A stretch of DNA of 64,000 nucleotides from NCBI GenBank assembly GCA_964617825.1, contig CAZTWL010000007.1, positions 1 through 64,000 of the forward strand, read 5' to 3'. A program made the position numbers and the translations under genes. Each line of letters opens with the position of its first letter. The stretch's first letter is position 1. Source of the stretch: VSJD01 sp964617825 (GTDB lineage: Bacteria > Verrucomicrobiota > Kiritimatiellia > JAAZAB01). Below, piece by piece: positions 16,291 through 25,609 of the stretch. Under the pieces are notes generated by a model. The model saw only the letters and a program-made list of their open reading frames with translations. It did no database searches and had not been told where the DNA came from.

Positions 16291-18159
16291 TCAGGCTTGA
16301 TTGCCGGTAATAGCCACGGGCAATTTATAATGGGCCGGGCCAAGCTTCAACAGGCGGGGCGCGACATCCTTGCGGCGGAAGCGGGCAAATAAGCCCCAGG
16401 CTCTGCCGTTGTTCGATCCCAGGGCGACGACCAGTTCATGCCGGCCTTTCGCGGCTTTCCAGGGAATGATTGCCTTATCCGGCAGTCCCGGGGGGGTTCC
16501 GTCCGGATCGTGCAAGATTTGCCTGCCGTCCAGCCAAGCTTTGATCGGTCCGTCATATCCCAGGCGTAATTCAAGATTCATGGCTTCGGCGCAGTCGAAC
16601 CGGTTGACGAAATAAACCAGGACATCATCCGGCGCGCAGGCAAACAGGTCCGAATGCAGGTTGCAGAAGAAGTCGCCGGGAAAAAGGCGAGATTTAAGCT
16701 GCAGCGTCTTTTTGTTTCGGGGATAGCTCAAATCGTGCAATTTTCCGGCGGAGGGCATTGCCCGGCTGACTTGCCAGTTAAGGACGAAATCGCTCAGGCA
16801 TTGATATTCAAGCAATGCCGGACCGAAAACAGGAAGGGAACGGTCGGCGGCGTCGGTGATGTTGCAATATGGTCCGAGTCCATAACCGTAATGGATTGCG
16901 AGGGACCGCAGCGGCAGACCAGGAAGCTGGGTTCGGAGAATGGCCGTGTCTTTGCCGAGATCCGTGCGGAAAATACGGGGGGTGAGTTTGCCGTCTTCAA
17001 TCATATCGAAGCCCGATGGCTTGCCTGGGGCCCGCAAGCGCCCCATGACATTGCGGAATTTTACCGTAAACAGGCGCATCGCCGTTTTTTTCTCGATGGC
17101 TTGCGTGATGGATTCGAGCTCGATCGGCGGCAAGCCGGCGCCCTTTTCATGGCGCAGAACGAGCATGGCCTGCGCAAGTCTTTTACCGAGCCGTTCCTGA
17201 TCGAACCCGCTGATATGAATCTGGTCGTCGCAGTTCAAATCGACGGCCGGTACAACGGCCAGATCCTTGATTTTCCGCGGCAATAACCTTTGCTGTTCCT
17301 GAATGCTGTTCCAGAAGTGCGGATTCCAGATCGGGTGATGGACGCCCGCGATTTGCACCGTTGCCACCGGCAGGCGCGGGTTGCCCAAATCCCGGCGCAG
17401 AGCCTTGACGAAAGCGACCGTGCGGCGCGTATAAAGCGTGTGTTCCACCGAGGCGTCTGCGCAGCCTTGGTACCAGAGGACGCCGGCAACCTTGCCGCCG
17501 TTTTTATGAAAGCGGCGCAGCATGGCGCCATAAAGGCTTTTGCCGCCCCTGGATTTAAGCGCGGGGTCCCATTGTTTCATGCAGGCGCCGCCGTGCGCGC
17601 AGGAAAGCAGACCTTGCGGCACGCCGGTGCGCCGCAGCATTTCCTGGCCGAAGGCGACGCCCGGGCCCACGCCGACGTGCGGCGCTCTGACCGGAGGTTT
17701 GCCGCCGGATAAATCGGCGTGAACCTGGTCAACCGCCTGGCCGATGTTATGAATGGGGTCCTTGGCGACATCCCAGCGGTCATCCATGTAGAATGCGCGC
17801 ACTTTATCCCGCGGTTTGACGGCATATTGCAAATGGCCGATCCCTTCCATATTGGATTGTCCGCCCAGGATCCAGACGTCGCCCACGAGGACATCTTTAA
17901 CTTTTGCGGTTGCGACGAATTTGCCCTGCCGGTCTTTGATCAGGAGTTCGATGTCATATTTGCCGCCGGTTTTCAGTTCCGCGAGCCTGCCGGAAAAACG
18001 GCCGTTTTTGCAGGTCCCGCATTCGACGGTTTTGCCGCCGTTGATGCGCGCGCAGAGAATGCCGTCATCTTCGCATTGGCCCGCGAACCGGGCCTGGGCC
18101 AGATTTTTACGGTCGCGTTGCAATACCATGTTGTCGAACAATCCGCTGGAGATCTTCAT
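16291..18159 (-). CDS. Sialate O-acetylesterase-like (SASA) protein with an extra C-terminal module
   Basis: A 622-residue protein. The SASA/SGNH esterase core is clear: DVWILGGQSNMEG carries the probable nucleophile Ser102, and a catalytic-type His follows in the VQIAGVHHP region. It probably removes acetyl groups from sialic acid or other glycans. From about residue 460 a second module of roughly 145 residues begins (SRAMPSAGKL, VLVYFVNRFDC, LGYDGPIKAWLDGR, LGSNNGRAWGLF). The same module ends the DUF4838 protein at 22248. No signal peptide is visible, which is unusual for this enzyme type; the upstream AAGGAAAGG is 15 bases or more from the ATG. It is the first gene of the minus-strand run. 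Confidence 0.87.
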   Translation of the reverse strand: MKISSGLFDNMVLQRDRKNLAQARFAGQCEDDGILCARINGGKTVECGTCKNGRFSGRLAELKTGGKYDIELLIKDRQGKFVATAKVKDVLVGDVWILGGQSNMEGIGHLQYAVKPRDKVRAFYMDDRWDVAKDPIHNIGQAVDQVHADLSGGKPPVRAPHVGVGPGVAFGQEMLRRTGVPQGLLSCAHGGACMKQWDPALKSRGGKSLYGAMLRRFHKNGGKVAGVLWYQGCADASVEHTLYTRRTVAFVKALRRDLGNPRLPVATVQIAGVHHPIWNPHFWNSIQEQQRLLPRKIKDLAVVPAVDLNCDDQIHISGFDQERLGKRLAQAMLVLRHEKGAGLPPIELESITQAIEKKTAMRLFTVKFRNVMGRLRAPGKPSGFDMIEDGKLTPRIFRTDLGKDTAILRTQLPGLPLRSLAIHYGYGLGPYCNITDAADRSLPVFGPALLEYQCLSDFVLNWQVSRAMPSAGKLHDLSYPRNKKTLQLKSRLFPGDFFCNLHSDLFACAPDDVLVYFVNRFDCAEAMNLELRLGYDGPIKAWLDGRQILHDPDGTPPGLPDKAIIPWKAAKGRHELVVALGSNNGRAWGLFARFRRKDVAPRLLKLGPAHYKLPVAITGNQA

Positions 18160-18257
18160 GATGGTGGATTCCGTCCTTTCCTTGTAAATGTCCTTGAGTA
18201 TATTGATTGTGTGTCCGCAGGCAATTGGAAAGATGCTTAAAAGGGAGTCGATAGCAG

Positions 18258-20681
18258 ATGAAAATGCTCTTCATGCCGTTAATCGCGTGTGCCGCAGCGT
18301 TGATGCTGGCGGCGCTCAACTCCGGGTGCGCCACGCATCTGGTCGAAGGAACTGCGCCGGCGCGCGAACGGCCCCTGGCCCATGCCGGCCGCGCGGCGAT
18401 CCCGCCGGTTATTGACGGGCGGCTGGACGATGACTGCTGGCAAAGCGCATCGCTGCTTTCCGGGTTCATCACCCAGGACGGCTTCTGGAGCCGGGAGCAG
18501 ACCACCGCCCGCTTAACCTATGATGACGGCTATCTGTATATTGCCATGGTTTGCTATGACCGCCATCCCCAACGACTGCGCGCCGTCAAGCGCCAGCATG
18601 ATGACGTCACCACCTGCCAGGACGATTGTGTCGAAATTTTCATCGATGCCGACAATGACAAGGATACCTACAATCATCTGATGATCAATCCGCTGGGCTG
18701 TATTTATGAAGCGGCCTGTGGCCAGGCCCGGTCGCTGCGCGATGCGCAATGGAATCCGGAATGCGCGGCGGCCGTTGTCACCAACAGCGGCGACTGGACC
18801 GTCGAAATTCGGATTGACTGGGCGTCGCTGGGCCTGCAATCGCCCCCAGCCGGGACCCTGTGCGGAATCAATCTGAATCGCGAACGTCGGACATCCCCGG
18901 ACGATGAAGCCAGCAGTTGGGCCATGTGCCGTGAATTCAACGCCCCAGAGGAATTCGGGCAAGTGCTCCTTGGGGCTCCCGAAGCCGTGTCCTATTCCAT
19001 TCGCGCGCTCGATTCCCAAAAGAACGATTGCCGGGCCGAGCTTTTGGTTCGGAACGGCACGGATGTCCCGAAGGAAGTCCGGATGACCATGGCGCAAGCC
19101 GGTTCGACCAACGCATTCAGCCGGATTGTTACGCTGGCAGCGCAGGCCGAGGCGATGCTTGAAGGCAGTCTGGCGATCGATCGGCGCCGGCCGCCGCTTT
19201 TGGTTTTAACCTTGGCGTCGCCCTCCGACGGCGCAGTTTACCGGCGCCGCGAGGCCTTGCTTAGGGAGTTTGAGTTTGTCCCGCCGGTGGCCTTAATGGT
19301 AGACCGTTATTATTATCCTCCGGATGTCGACGCTATCCGCGGCCTGGTATCCATTGACGGAAACGGCGCATCGCAGATCCTGAGCGTCAAACTCATTCAT
19401 GGAGAAGACGAGCAAACCATTGCGCTGCCCGGAACCAACGACCATGCTCAGACCGCCGGTAAATATCCGTTCGTCATCGCGGCCGATTCCCTGGCGCCCG
19501 GACGTTACGTTGTCACGGCAACCTTGGCCGACCAGGCAAGCGGGGAAACCTTTGCGGATCAAAAAGTTTTTTTTAAACGGGAAATACCGACTCCGTCTGC
19601 ACCGCCTTCCACCGAAAAGATGGTCATCAGCCGCAAAGGCGTCGTGATGCTCGACGGCAAGCCGTTCTGTCCGTTTTTTGGCAGCGGCACACGCATATCT
19701 TCGCCGTTGGCCACCAATTGCTATAATGTCCGCTATGCCGGCTTCGGACTCGTTGACCGGCCGCTGGAGCGCATCAGCCTGCCGTGCGGTTCGTTAACGA
19801 AGACAAACAATCAATGGCGGAATGTCCTGCCGGAGGAGTCCAAAATCCAAGACCGGATTCGTGCGCAGGTCGCCAGGCAGAAATCCAATCCGCAGTTGCT
19901 AGAATGGTTTTTATGCTATGAAGCCCAGATTCCCATGTATCGAAGCGGCGATGACCGGACGCCGCTGAACAATCCGGCCGAACTGAAAAAAATCAGCGCG
20001 TTGGTCAAGTCCCTTGATCCCGGCCATCCCACGGCCATCCAAATCGACAGATTGGATCTGTTGACGGCTTACCGGGATGCGGCCGATATCATTGAGATAG
20101 CGTGCCCCAGTTCCTATGCCAGGAAGCTGATTCCCGGATTGCCAAGCGATGTCGACAAGGTTAAAAGCCGGATCGGTTCCGGCCGGCCTTTTTTCCTGTG
20201 GATTGGCGCCGCGATTCCCGATGAAAAATACCGGACGGCGGAAACGATCCGCTGCGCGAGCTATCTGGCGCTCATGCACGGCGCCAAGGGTTTGGTCTAT
20301 CATCTGGGCCATGGCGGCGTCAGTCCCGACTCGACCCGTCACTGGTCGGTATATCGCGGGCTTTTGCAGGAGGTCAACGAGATTTACCCGATTGTGATCG
20401 CCGCTGATCCCGGGATGCGTCCGAGGGCAACGCCGGACGCTTCCCGGCTGGATATTTGCGTTCGCCAGTATAACGGAAGGATCTATTTGGTTGCCTGCAA
20501 TCTGGCGCAGGAACCGATCTCCGCCGTTTTCGATCTTTCCAGCCAAAAATTCACCACGGCACAAGTGCTTTTTGAAAACAGAAAACTTCCCATCGAAGAC
20601 GGAAAATTAAAAGACGAATTTACAGCCTACGAGCCCCACGTCTACGAACTAAGCGCCACAAAGTCCCCGGCCGGACCCTAG
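18258..20681 (+). CDS. CBM9-domain lipoprotein with TIM-barrel-like region
   Basis: An 807-residue protein with a signal peptide ending near LNSGC, a near-match to a lipobox. A CBM9-like sugar-binding domain follows (IPPVIDGRLDDDCWQSA, TCQDDCVEIFIDADN, about residues 50-235), then beta-sandwich material. After about residue 450 there is a glycosidase-like barrel (GVVMLDGKPFCPFFG, LEWFLCYEAQIP, LALMHGAKGLVYHLGHGG). The last part resembles the C-terminal domain of GH5- or GHL-type enzymes. AAGGGAG ten bases upstream supports the ATG. It is divergent from the SASA esterase gene; the 98-base gap between them must hold both promoters. Enzyme activity is not certain. Confidence 0.72.
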   Translation: MKMLFMPLIACAAALMLAALNSGCATHLVEGTAPARERPLAHAGRAAIPPVIDGRLDDDCWQSASLLSGFITQDGFWSREQTTARLTYDDGYLYIAMVCYDRHPQRLRAVKRQHDDVTTCQDDCVEIFIDADNDKDTYNHLMINPLGCIYEAACGQARSLRDAQWNPECAAAVVTNSGDWTVEIRIDWASLGLQSPPAGTLCGINLNRERRTSPDDEASSWAMCREFNAPEEFGQVLLGAPEAVSYSIRALDSQKNDCRAELLVRNGTDVPKEVRMTMAQAGSTNAFSRIVTLAAQAEAMLEGSLAIDRRRPPLLVLTLASPSDGAVYRRREALLREFEFVPPVALMVDRYYYPPDVDAIRGLVSIDGNGASQILSVKLIHGEDEQTIALPGTNDHAQTAGKYPFVIAADSLAPGRYVVTATLADQASGETFADQKVFFKREIPTPSAPPSTEKMVISRKGVVMLDGKPFCPFFGSGTRISSPLATNCYNVRYAGFGLVDRPLERISLPCGSLTKTNNQWRNVLPEESKIQDRIRAQVARQKSNPQLLEWFLCYEAQIPMYRSGDDRTPLNNPAELKKISALVKSLDPGHPTAIQIDRLDLLTAYRDAADIIEIACPSSYARKLIPGLPSDVDKVKSRIGSGRPFFLWIGAAIPDEKYRTAETIRCASYLALMHGAKGLVYHLGHGGVSPDSTRHWSVYRGLLQEVNEIYPIVIAADPGMRPRATPDASRLDICVRQYNGRIYLVACNLAQEPISAVFDLSSQKFTTAQVLFENRKLPIEDGKLKDEFTAYEPHVYELSATKSPAGP

Positions 20682-20784
20682 GTGGATCAACGCTGGAAAA
20701 ATCATGGAAGATGAAGCGCGGATCCGCTCCATCGCCCGATCCGTGTCTGGGGTTTGCTTTCCCGACAACACCCGCTTCAGGTCG

Positions 20785-21639
20785 TTAAATAATGACGGAA
20801 CCAGACAAGGCGCTGCGATACACGGAGGGGGTCGCCCCGGTATAGTGTTTGAAGACGCGGCAGAAGTAGAAAGGATTGGTAAATCCGGTGTTGTCGGCGA
20901 TTTCCTTGACCGACATTGAGGTTGTCGCCAGCAGGAGCTGAGCTGTCTGGACACGTTTTTGCATGATGAAATCGGTGGGCGAACGACCGGTCCCGTTCTT
21001 AAAAACGCGGTGGAATCTGGATATGGACAGATGACTTTGTCTGGCCAGGTCGGCCACGGAGATTTTTTCGCGCAAGTGGTTTTCAATGTACCCGACGGTA
21101 TCGGCCTGCCGCCGATATCGATCCAGCAATGTCGGCGCGTCTTCACGAAATTCGCATTTTGACGCCAGGATGGCGAGCAGTTGCAAGCCCAGCGCCTTTT
21201 GTGCAATGAGATTGTGAATGGAATCGTTGGGCTTGTTGATCGGGAGCTTGACAAGACCCCTGACGATCCGCCCGATTTTCCCGGCGGTCCTGCCGCGGAA
21301 CACTTTTGGGAACCGAAAAAGTTCCAGCAGATTGAAATGGCGCATAATTTCGTAGCGCACATGGCACCAGTAGATGACGACTTCGCCGTTTACCGGCACC
21401 CAGCGGTTTTTCCTGATCTTGCCTCCCAGGGATACAATGGCCTCGCCATTGTCGGCGGAATAGGTCATGCCCGTGTCGCGGTAATCGATTTCCAGCCGGC
21501 CTTTCGGCATGTAAGCCACGACATAGGCCGGCTGCATGAGCCAGTCCGTCTGGCGTACGCTTGCGGAGCGGGAAACACCCCGGTCGACCAGCCGGAATCG
21601 GAGAGTTTCATCGATAATCTGGCGCAAGGCGATGTCCAT
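20785..21639 (-). CDS. AraC-family transcriptional regulator
   Basis: A 284-residue protein. The N-terminal half is a degenerate cupin-like sensor (MPKGRLEIDYRDTG). The C-terminal half has both helix-turn-helix motifs: ISVADLARQSHLSISRFHRVFK and MSVKEIADNTGFTNPFYFCRVFKHYTGATP. It is convergent with the CBM9 lipoprotein gene (103-base gap). It is divergent from the DUF4838 gene at 22248, from which it is separated by a decayed phosphotriesterase-like gene. It probably controls that plus-strand unit and itself. Confidence 0.9.
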   Translation of the reverse strand: MDIALRQIIDETLRFRLVDRGVSRSASVRQTDWLMQPAYVVAYMPKGRLEIDYRDTGMTYSADNGEAIVSLGGKIRKNRWVPVNGEVVIYWCHVRYEIMRHFNLLELFRFPKVFRGRTAGKIGRIVRGLVKLPINKPNDSIHNLIAQKALGLQLLAILASKCEFREDAPTLLDRYRRQADTVGYIENHLREKISVADLARQSHLSISRFHRVFKNGTGRSPTDFIMQKRVQTAQLLLATTSMSVKEIADNTGFTNPFYFCRVFKHYTGATPSVYRSALSGSVII

Positions 21640-21650
21640 AATGCCACTGC

Positions 21651-21678
21651 CGGATATAATTACAGCACGATCGGATAT
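21651..21678 (+). promoter_or_regulatory. Candidate AraC-type operator: CGGATAT direct repeat, 21-base spacing
   Basis: CGGATAT occurs at 21651-21657 and again at 21672-21678, exactly 21 bases apart. That is two helical turns, the spacing typical of paired AraC half-sites. It lies just upstream of the AraC gene start. The repeat is short, so chance cannot be excluded. Confidence 0.3.
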
Positions 21679-21861
21679 TTACCGGTTTTCAATAAAGCAT
21701 ACCATATTCAGCCTAATAAGAATCGATCCATAAAGCCAATCAATAATTAGCGAAGACGGGGAGATGGAAACAAAGCAATTGATGAAAATGGGAGTGGTTC
21801 TCGTTGCCTCAGCGTTGCGGCCAATATCGGCGATCAGATCGAAGACACAGGCAGTAGTGAT

Positions 21862-22241
21862 GTGGATGCAATAATTAATCAGGACTATTGCGCTGCTCTT
21901 TTGCAATAAGGAGCGCTGATCGAATTCGATGATTTCGGCAAGGAATATGGCGGCAACCTTACCGGCTTGACCTTTGCGTGTGAGGAGAACGCATTCAAGC
22001 TCTGGAAAAGTTGATCGATGTGGGCTATATTGCGCAGTTGTTCGTTTCCACTGATGTCTGTTTGAAACCTGGTTTGCGCCGGTACGGCGGATGGGGATAT
22101 GATCATATTTTGGACAATCTGGTGCCGATCATGGCCAAAAATGGCATTGCCCGCGAACAATTGCAGACGATCATTGTGGCGAATCCCAAGAAACTTTTTA
22201 CAATTGCGTCGAAACCAAGGAAACCAAGGAAATCGAGGTAA
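21862..22241 (+). pseudogene. Decayed phosphotriesterase-family metal-dependent hydrolase, C-terminal part
   Basis: The last 76 codons (22011-22241) read like the C-terminus of phosphotriesterase-family lactonases: VSTDVCLKPGLRRYGGWGYDH, then NLVPIMAKNG and IVANPKKLF. The Asp of STDVC matches a metal-ligand position in the family. Upstream the match continues as DYCAALLQ, a TAA stop at about 21907-21909, GALIEFDDFGKEYGG, then a frameshift after CEE into RIQALEKLIDVGY. So it carries at least one stop and one frameshift, and its N-terminal two thirds are missing. It ends six bases before the DUF4838 gene, suggesting it was once the first gene of that operon. The start coordinate is approximate. 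Confidence 0.8.
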
Positions 22242-22247
22242 AGAGCG

Positions 22248-24671
22248 ATGAACAATAAAACCGACAAAACATTGAAATTGACGATTGCCGAAAAAAAGGC
22301 GGCCCGAATGACGATTGTCACCGAGAAGGATGCATCCGTGACGGCGCGTTTTGCGGCCGAGGAACTGCGCAAATATTTGCTGGCTGTAACCGGGGTTAGA
22401 CTCCCGGTGCGGGAAGGCGGTGAATCCGCCGGACGCAATCTGATCATCCTGGGAACCCGCCCCACGGCCGGGCGTTTGAACGTGGACTTGGGCGCTGACG
22501 ACCCGGAACTGGACGGTTTCGTCGTCCGGACCGTGGATACGAATCTGCTCCTGTTGGGGAATAACGGTCGCGGCCTGCTTTATAGCGTTTACGCCTTCCT
22601 GGAGACCTTGGGGATTGCCTGGTTGGAGCCGGGGCTGAAGAACGAGCAGATTCCGAAAATGGCGACTTTGAAGATCGGCGCCCTCGACCTCAGGGAAACG
22701 CCGGCCTTCAAGTACCGCGGCTACACCCTCACCGCCTGCGGGCCGCAGGCCGGGAAACACGGGCTGACACTGGAAACATTATCCAAGCCGCAACTGCTCG
22801 ACATGATCGATTGGATTGCCAAACAGCGCCAGAACTGGCTGGGGCTCATGAGCTCCCGGATTGAAATCGAAAGCCGAGGCTGGGTGCCGGCGGTTGCCGG
22901 GGCCATGCAAAAGCGGGGCATGCTGATGACCATCGGCGGCCATTCCTGGGTAAACGGTCCTTACGGATTGGGCGAGGACTGGACGAAGGACCCGGAAAAC
23001 ATGAAGTACATCGCCATGCATAACGGCGAACGCAAGCTGCCGGCCTATGTGAACGAAGAAGGAACCTCAGCCGCCCGGGCGCAATTGTGCGCCTCCAACG
23101 ACACGGCGGTCAACAAAGTCGTGCGCAACGCGGTGGCCTATTTAAAAGCCAACCCGCAGTACGATATCCTGGCCTTGTTTGCGTCGGACACCATGAACGA
23201 GTGGTGCGAGTGTCCCGATTGCCTTCGGGACAGCCCCACCGATTTGTACCTCAAGGTTATTCTGGCCCTTGCCAGGGAAACGGCGCAGCGCTTGCCGGAA
23301 CGGAAAGTCCTGTTTGCCGCCTATAACGATGTCATGCTTCCGCCGACGCGCGTGTCGCTGGCTTCCGTCCCGGAGAATCTCATCTTGCTGTTCTGCCGCA
23401 TCAGCTGTGCAAAGCATGTTTTCGAGTCGCCGGACTGTGTGTCTGCGAAGCCGCATCAATTTTCTTTTCCCCGCAATAAACAGGCGATTCCCGAACCGCA
23501 TAATAATGACTGGTTCCGGGCGGTACTGGGCCAATGGCAGAAATCCTATGCCGGGCCAATCTGCATGCTGGATTACGGGCGCTGGTATGGGAAGGCGCCT
23601 TCCCCTGATTATTTGCTGTATCCTTCCCTGGAGATCACAAAGGTTGATCTGCAATGCTATCGCCGCCTGGGACTTGCCGGGCATGTCGACGTGATCCATC
23701 AGCTCTTTTCCCTGCCCAATGCCCTGGATATGTATCTGCTCTCCGCCTTGAACTGGAATCCGGACCTGGACCTGAAAAAAGCGACCGCAGCATATTACCG
23801 TCAATTCTATGGCGCAACGGGCCAAAAGGCAGAGAGGATTTTATTAAAGGTACGCCAAAGCATTGCCAAGCATACTGCTGACGGCGGAGATTTCAAGGTC
23901 ATCGAAGCCTGCGGGCGCGAGTGGAGCAAGCTCCGGGCGCCCCGCGGCGACCGTCTTCTGCAGGAGCGTCTGCGGCGTGCCGGCCTGTACCTTCAATATG
24001 TCATCATCAAAAAACACTTTGCCAATTCGCAGAAGACGAAAGGGGCCAACGACGTTCTCCGGGAATTGGCCGGAATTAAGCAATTTCTGACCAAACACCA
24101 GAAAGCCCTGCAGCCCTTCTATGAAGTATCGGACTTGACGGCACTGCTGCCGAACATGTCGAGCAAGCATTTGCCCGGTTGTTCAATGCGCGTCTTAGTC
24201 AGCCGGGCCATGCCCGGGGCTGGCAAACTGGAGACATTGGCATATCCTGCGAATCGAGCGACGCTGGGCTTCAAAGTCCGGGTTTTTGGAACATATCAAG
24301 AGCGGCCGCTTTACGATCTGCACACGGATCTCTTCAAGTCGGAGTCCAAGGATGTGCTGGTCTACTTTGCCTGTCCTTTCCAATGTTCCGAATCGATGAA
24401 ACTCGATCTTTGCCTGGGTTATGATGGGCCGGTCAAAGTCTGGCTGGACGGCAAGCTCATTTGTCACGATCCGAACGGCACAAACCCGGCGGTGCCGGAT
24501 CGCAAAGTGATTCCGATCGATGCCGTCAAAGGTCGCCACGAGGTCATCATTGCCATGGGCTCAAATTGCGGCAAGGCTTGGGGCATGTTCTTGCGGTTCC
24601 GGCGGCGCCAGCTGCCGAATACGCCGATGGAAAAGGAAATTGGCGGCAAATTGCCGCGCCTGCTGGCATAA
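22248..24671 (+). CDS. DUF4838-type protein with SASA-type C-terminal module
   Basis: An 807-residue protein without a signal peptide. The glucuronidase-like N-domain (VTARFAAEELRKYLLAVTG; GLLYSVYAFLETLGIAWLEPG) precedes a barrel with EWCECPDC near residue 318 and a helical region. The last 145 residues (24186-24620) are not CBM9. They match the C-terminal module of the SASA esterase at 16291: SRAMPGAGKL, DVLVYFACPFQC, LGYDGPVKVWLDGK, MGSNCGKAWGMF. A GAGG-containing sequence lies about ten bases before the ATG. It follows the decayed phosphotriesterase-like gene. Probably a glycan-active enzyme; substrate unknown. Confidence 0.83.
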   Translation: MNNKTDKTLKLTIAEKKAARMTIVTEKDASVTARFAAEELRKYLLAVTGVRLPVREGGESAGRNLIILGTRPTAGRLNVDLGADDPELDGFVVRTVDTNLLLLGNNGRGLLYSVYAFLETLGIAWLEPGLKNEQIPKMATLKIGALDLRETPAFKYRGYTLTACGPQAGKHGLTLETLSKPQLLDMIDWIAKQRQNWLGLMSSRIEIESRGWVPAVAGAMQKRGMLMTIGGHSWVNGPYGLGEDWTKDPENMKYIAMHNGERKLPAYVNEEGTSAARAQLCASNDTAVNKVVRNAVAYLKANPQYDILALFASDTMNEWCECPDCLRDSPTDLYLKVILALARETAQRLPERKVLFAAYNDVMLPPTRVSLASVPENLILLFCRISCAKHVFESPDCVSAKPHQFSFPRNKQAIPEPHNNDWFRAVLGQWQKSYAGPICMLDYGRWYGKAPSPDYLLYPSLEITKVDLQCYRRLGLAGHVDVIHQLFSLPNALDMYLLSALNWNPDLDLKKATAAYYRQFYGATGQKAERILLKVRQSIAKHTADGGDFKVIEACGREWSKLRAPRGDRLLQERLRRAGLYLQYVIIKKHFANSQKTKGANDVLRELAGIKQFLTKHQKALQPFYEVSDLTALLPNMSSKHLPGCSMRVLVSRAMPGAGKLETLAYPANRATLGFKVRVFGTYQERPLYDLHTDLFKSESKDVLVYFACPFQCSESMKLDLCLGYDGPVKVWLDGKLICHDPNGTNPAVPDRKVIPIDAVKGRHEVIIAMGSNCGKAWGMFLRFRRRQLPNTPMEKEIGGKLPRLLA

Positions 24672-24973
24672 GAGCCGGATAAATTGGCGTTTATCCGCCA
24701 CGAATTATGCGGATGGCCCGGATGAAAGCAATGATGGAGAAAGCATGGATGGTCCCCATGTCGGTGATAACCGTGCCCATCCGTTATAAAAAAGTCTTCA
24801 GGTAATAGTTGTTTGCAAAAAACGATTGGAAATTCGATTCAAATGAGCGAAGTGAAATTGAAGTACAAACCGAAATTTACCCAGTCCGCGCGCATCGAAA
24901 AGCTGGCGAGCCGCAGCCGCGCACTGGCTCTCGCCCGTTGCGCCATAATAAAATGTTACCGGAGAGATAAAAG

Positions 24974-25427
24974 CTAGCCGATGAGTTTCGCCTGTTCAAT
25001 CCGTTGGCAGCCCAGCAACAAGCGGACATGGATATAGTTCTTCTGTTCGACGTGGGCCGTGTCGTTTTTGTGATAAGGCCGGCCGCGACTGTAGTCGACA
25101 GGTATATGACGGTCATGGAAATAGCGGATCAAATGATGATTCAGGAACTCGCCGCCATTATCGGAATGAAATCCAGGGCCGATGCTGTTCGATATCGCTA
25201 ATAGCCTGTTTGACACCTTCATAACCTTGGTTCCAAACGGCCCGGTTTGCCTGGTTTTCCGCTTCAATACTCCTGGCAATCGGTTCAACACTCGCATGGC
25301 GTGTTTCCTGTGGTGGTCGCATACGGCACAGAACTCGTCCAAGATTTGCCGTTTGCCTTTCACTCCCCGCCTTCTTATATCTCAGCCGTATTGCCTCTAC
25401 ATATTCCCTCTTTCTCTGTTGCACCAT
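24974..25427 (-). mobile_element. Degenerate transposase of an integrase-core (DDE) insertion sequence
   Basis: Transposase pieces lie in more than one minus-strand frame. The N-terminus is QQRKREYVEAIRLRYKKA (near 25427-25374). After a frameshift comes ILDEFCAVCDHHRKHAMRVLNR. The integrase-core pieces are AVWNQGYEGVKQAISDIEQ and, in the other frame, FHSDNGGEFLNHHLIRYF, RGRPYHKNDTAHVEQKNY and GCQRIEQAKLIG, where a TAG stops it. In intact relatives well over 100 residues separate the HRKHAM and AVWN segments; here that part is almost gone. The element is therefore dead, with an internal deletion, frameshifts and a premature stop. I could not define its terminal repeats. The rest of the 24672-25609 gap holds no recognisable gene. 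Confidence 0.82.
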
Positions 25428-25510
25428 ATCTTGATGCCTCCTTCCCGGTAACATCAATTATGGTGCAATGCGCAGATAAGACCTTTTCAAAAATTGTCTT
25501 GAGGGTATGG

Positions 25511-25583
25511 CCTGCGAGTGGTACATATCCAAGCTTTCAGTGAAAGTGATGGTTCCGCATGGTTGCGGGACGCAACTCGCAGG
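25511..25583 (+). promoter_or_regulatory. Nested inverted repeats in the leader of the DUF4838 gene
   Basis: An outer 9-base inverted repeat, CCTGCGAGT (25511-25519) and ACTCGCAGG (25575-25583), encloses two small hairpins: CTTTCA-g-TGAAAG (25534-25546) and CCGCA-tggt-TGCGG (25555-25568). The structure ends 26 bases before the ATG at 25610. It could be a structured RNA leader, or the end of the neighbouring dead insertion sequence. Confidence 0.35.
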
Positions 25584-25609
25584 GTAAAAATGTTCATTAG
25601 GAGGGAGAA

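Noticed and set aside
22212..22229. Tandem repeat of AAACCAAGG
   Set aside because: Only two units, at the degenerate end of a pseudogene. Too short to mean anything on its own.
24841..24900. Terminal inverted repeat of the dead insertion sequence
   Set aside because: The sequence near 24841-24900 looks like a possible end, but I found no convincing partner near 25430-25600, so no boundary is claimed.
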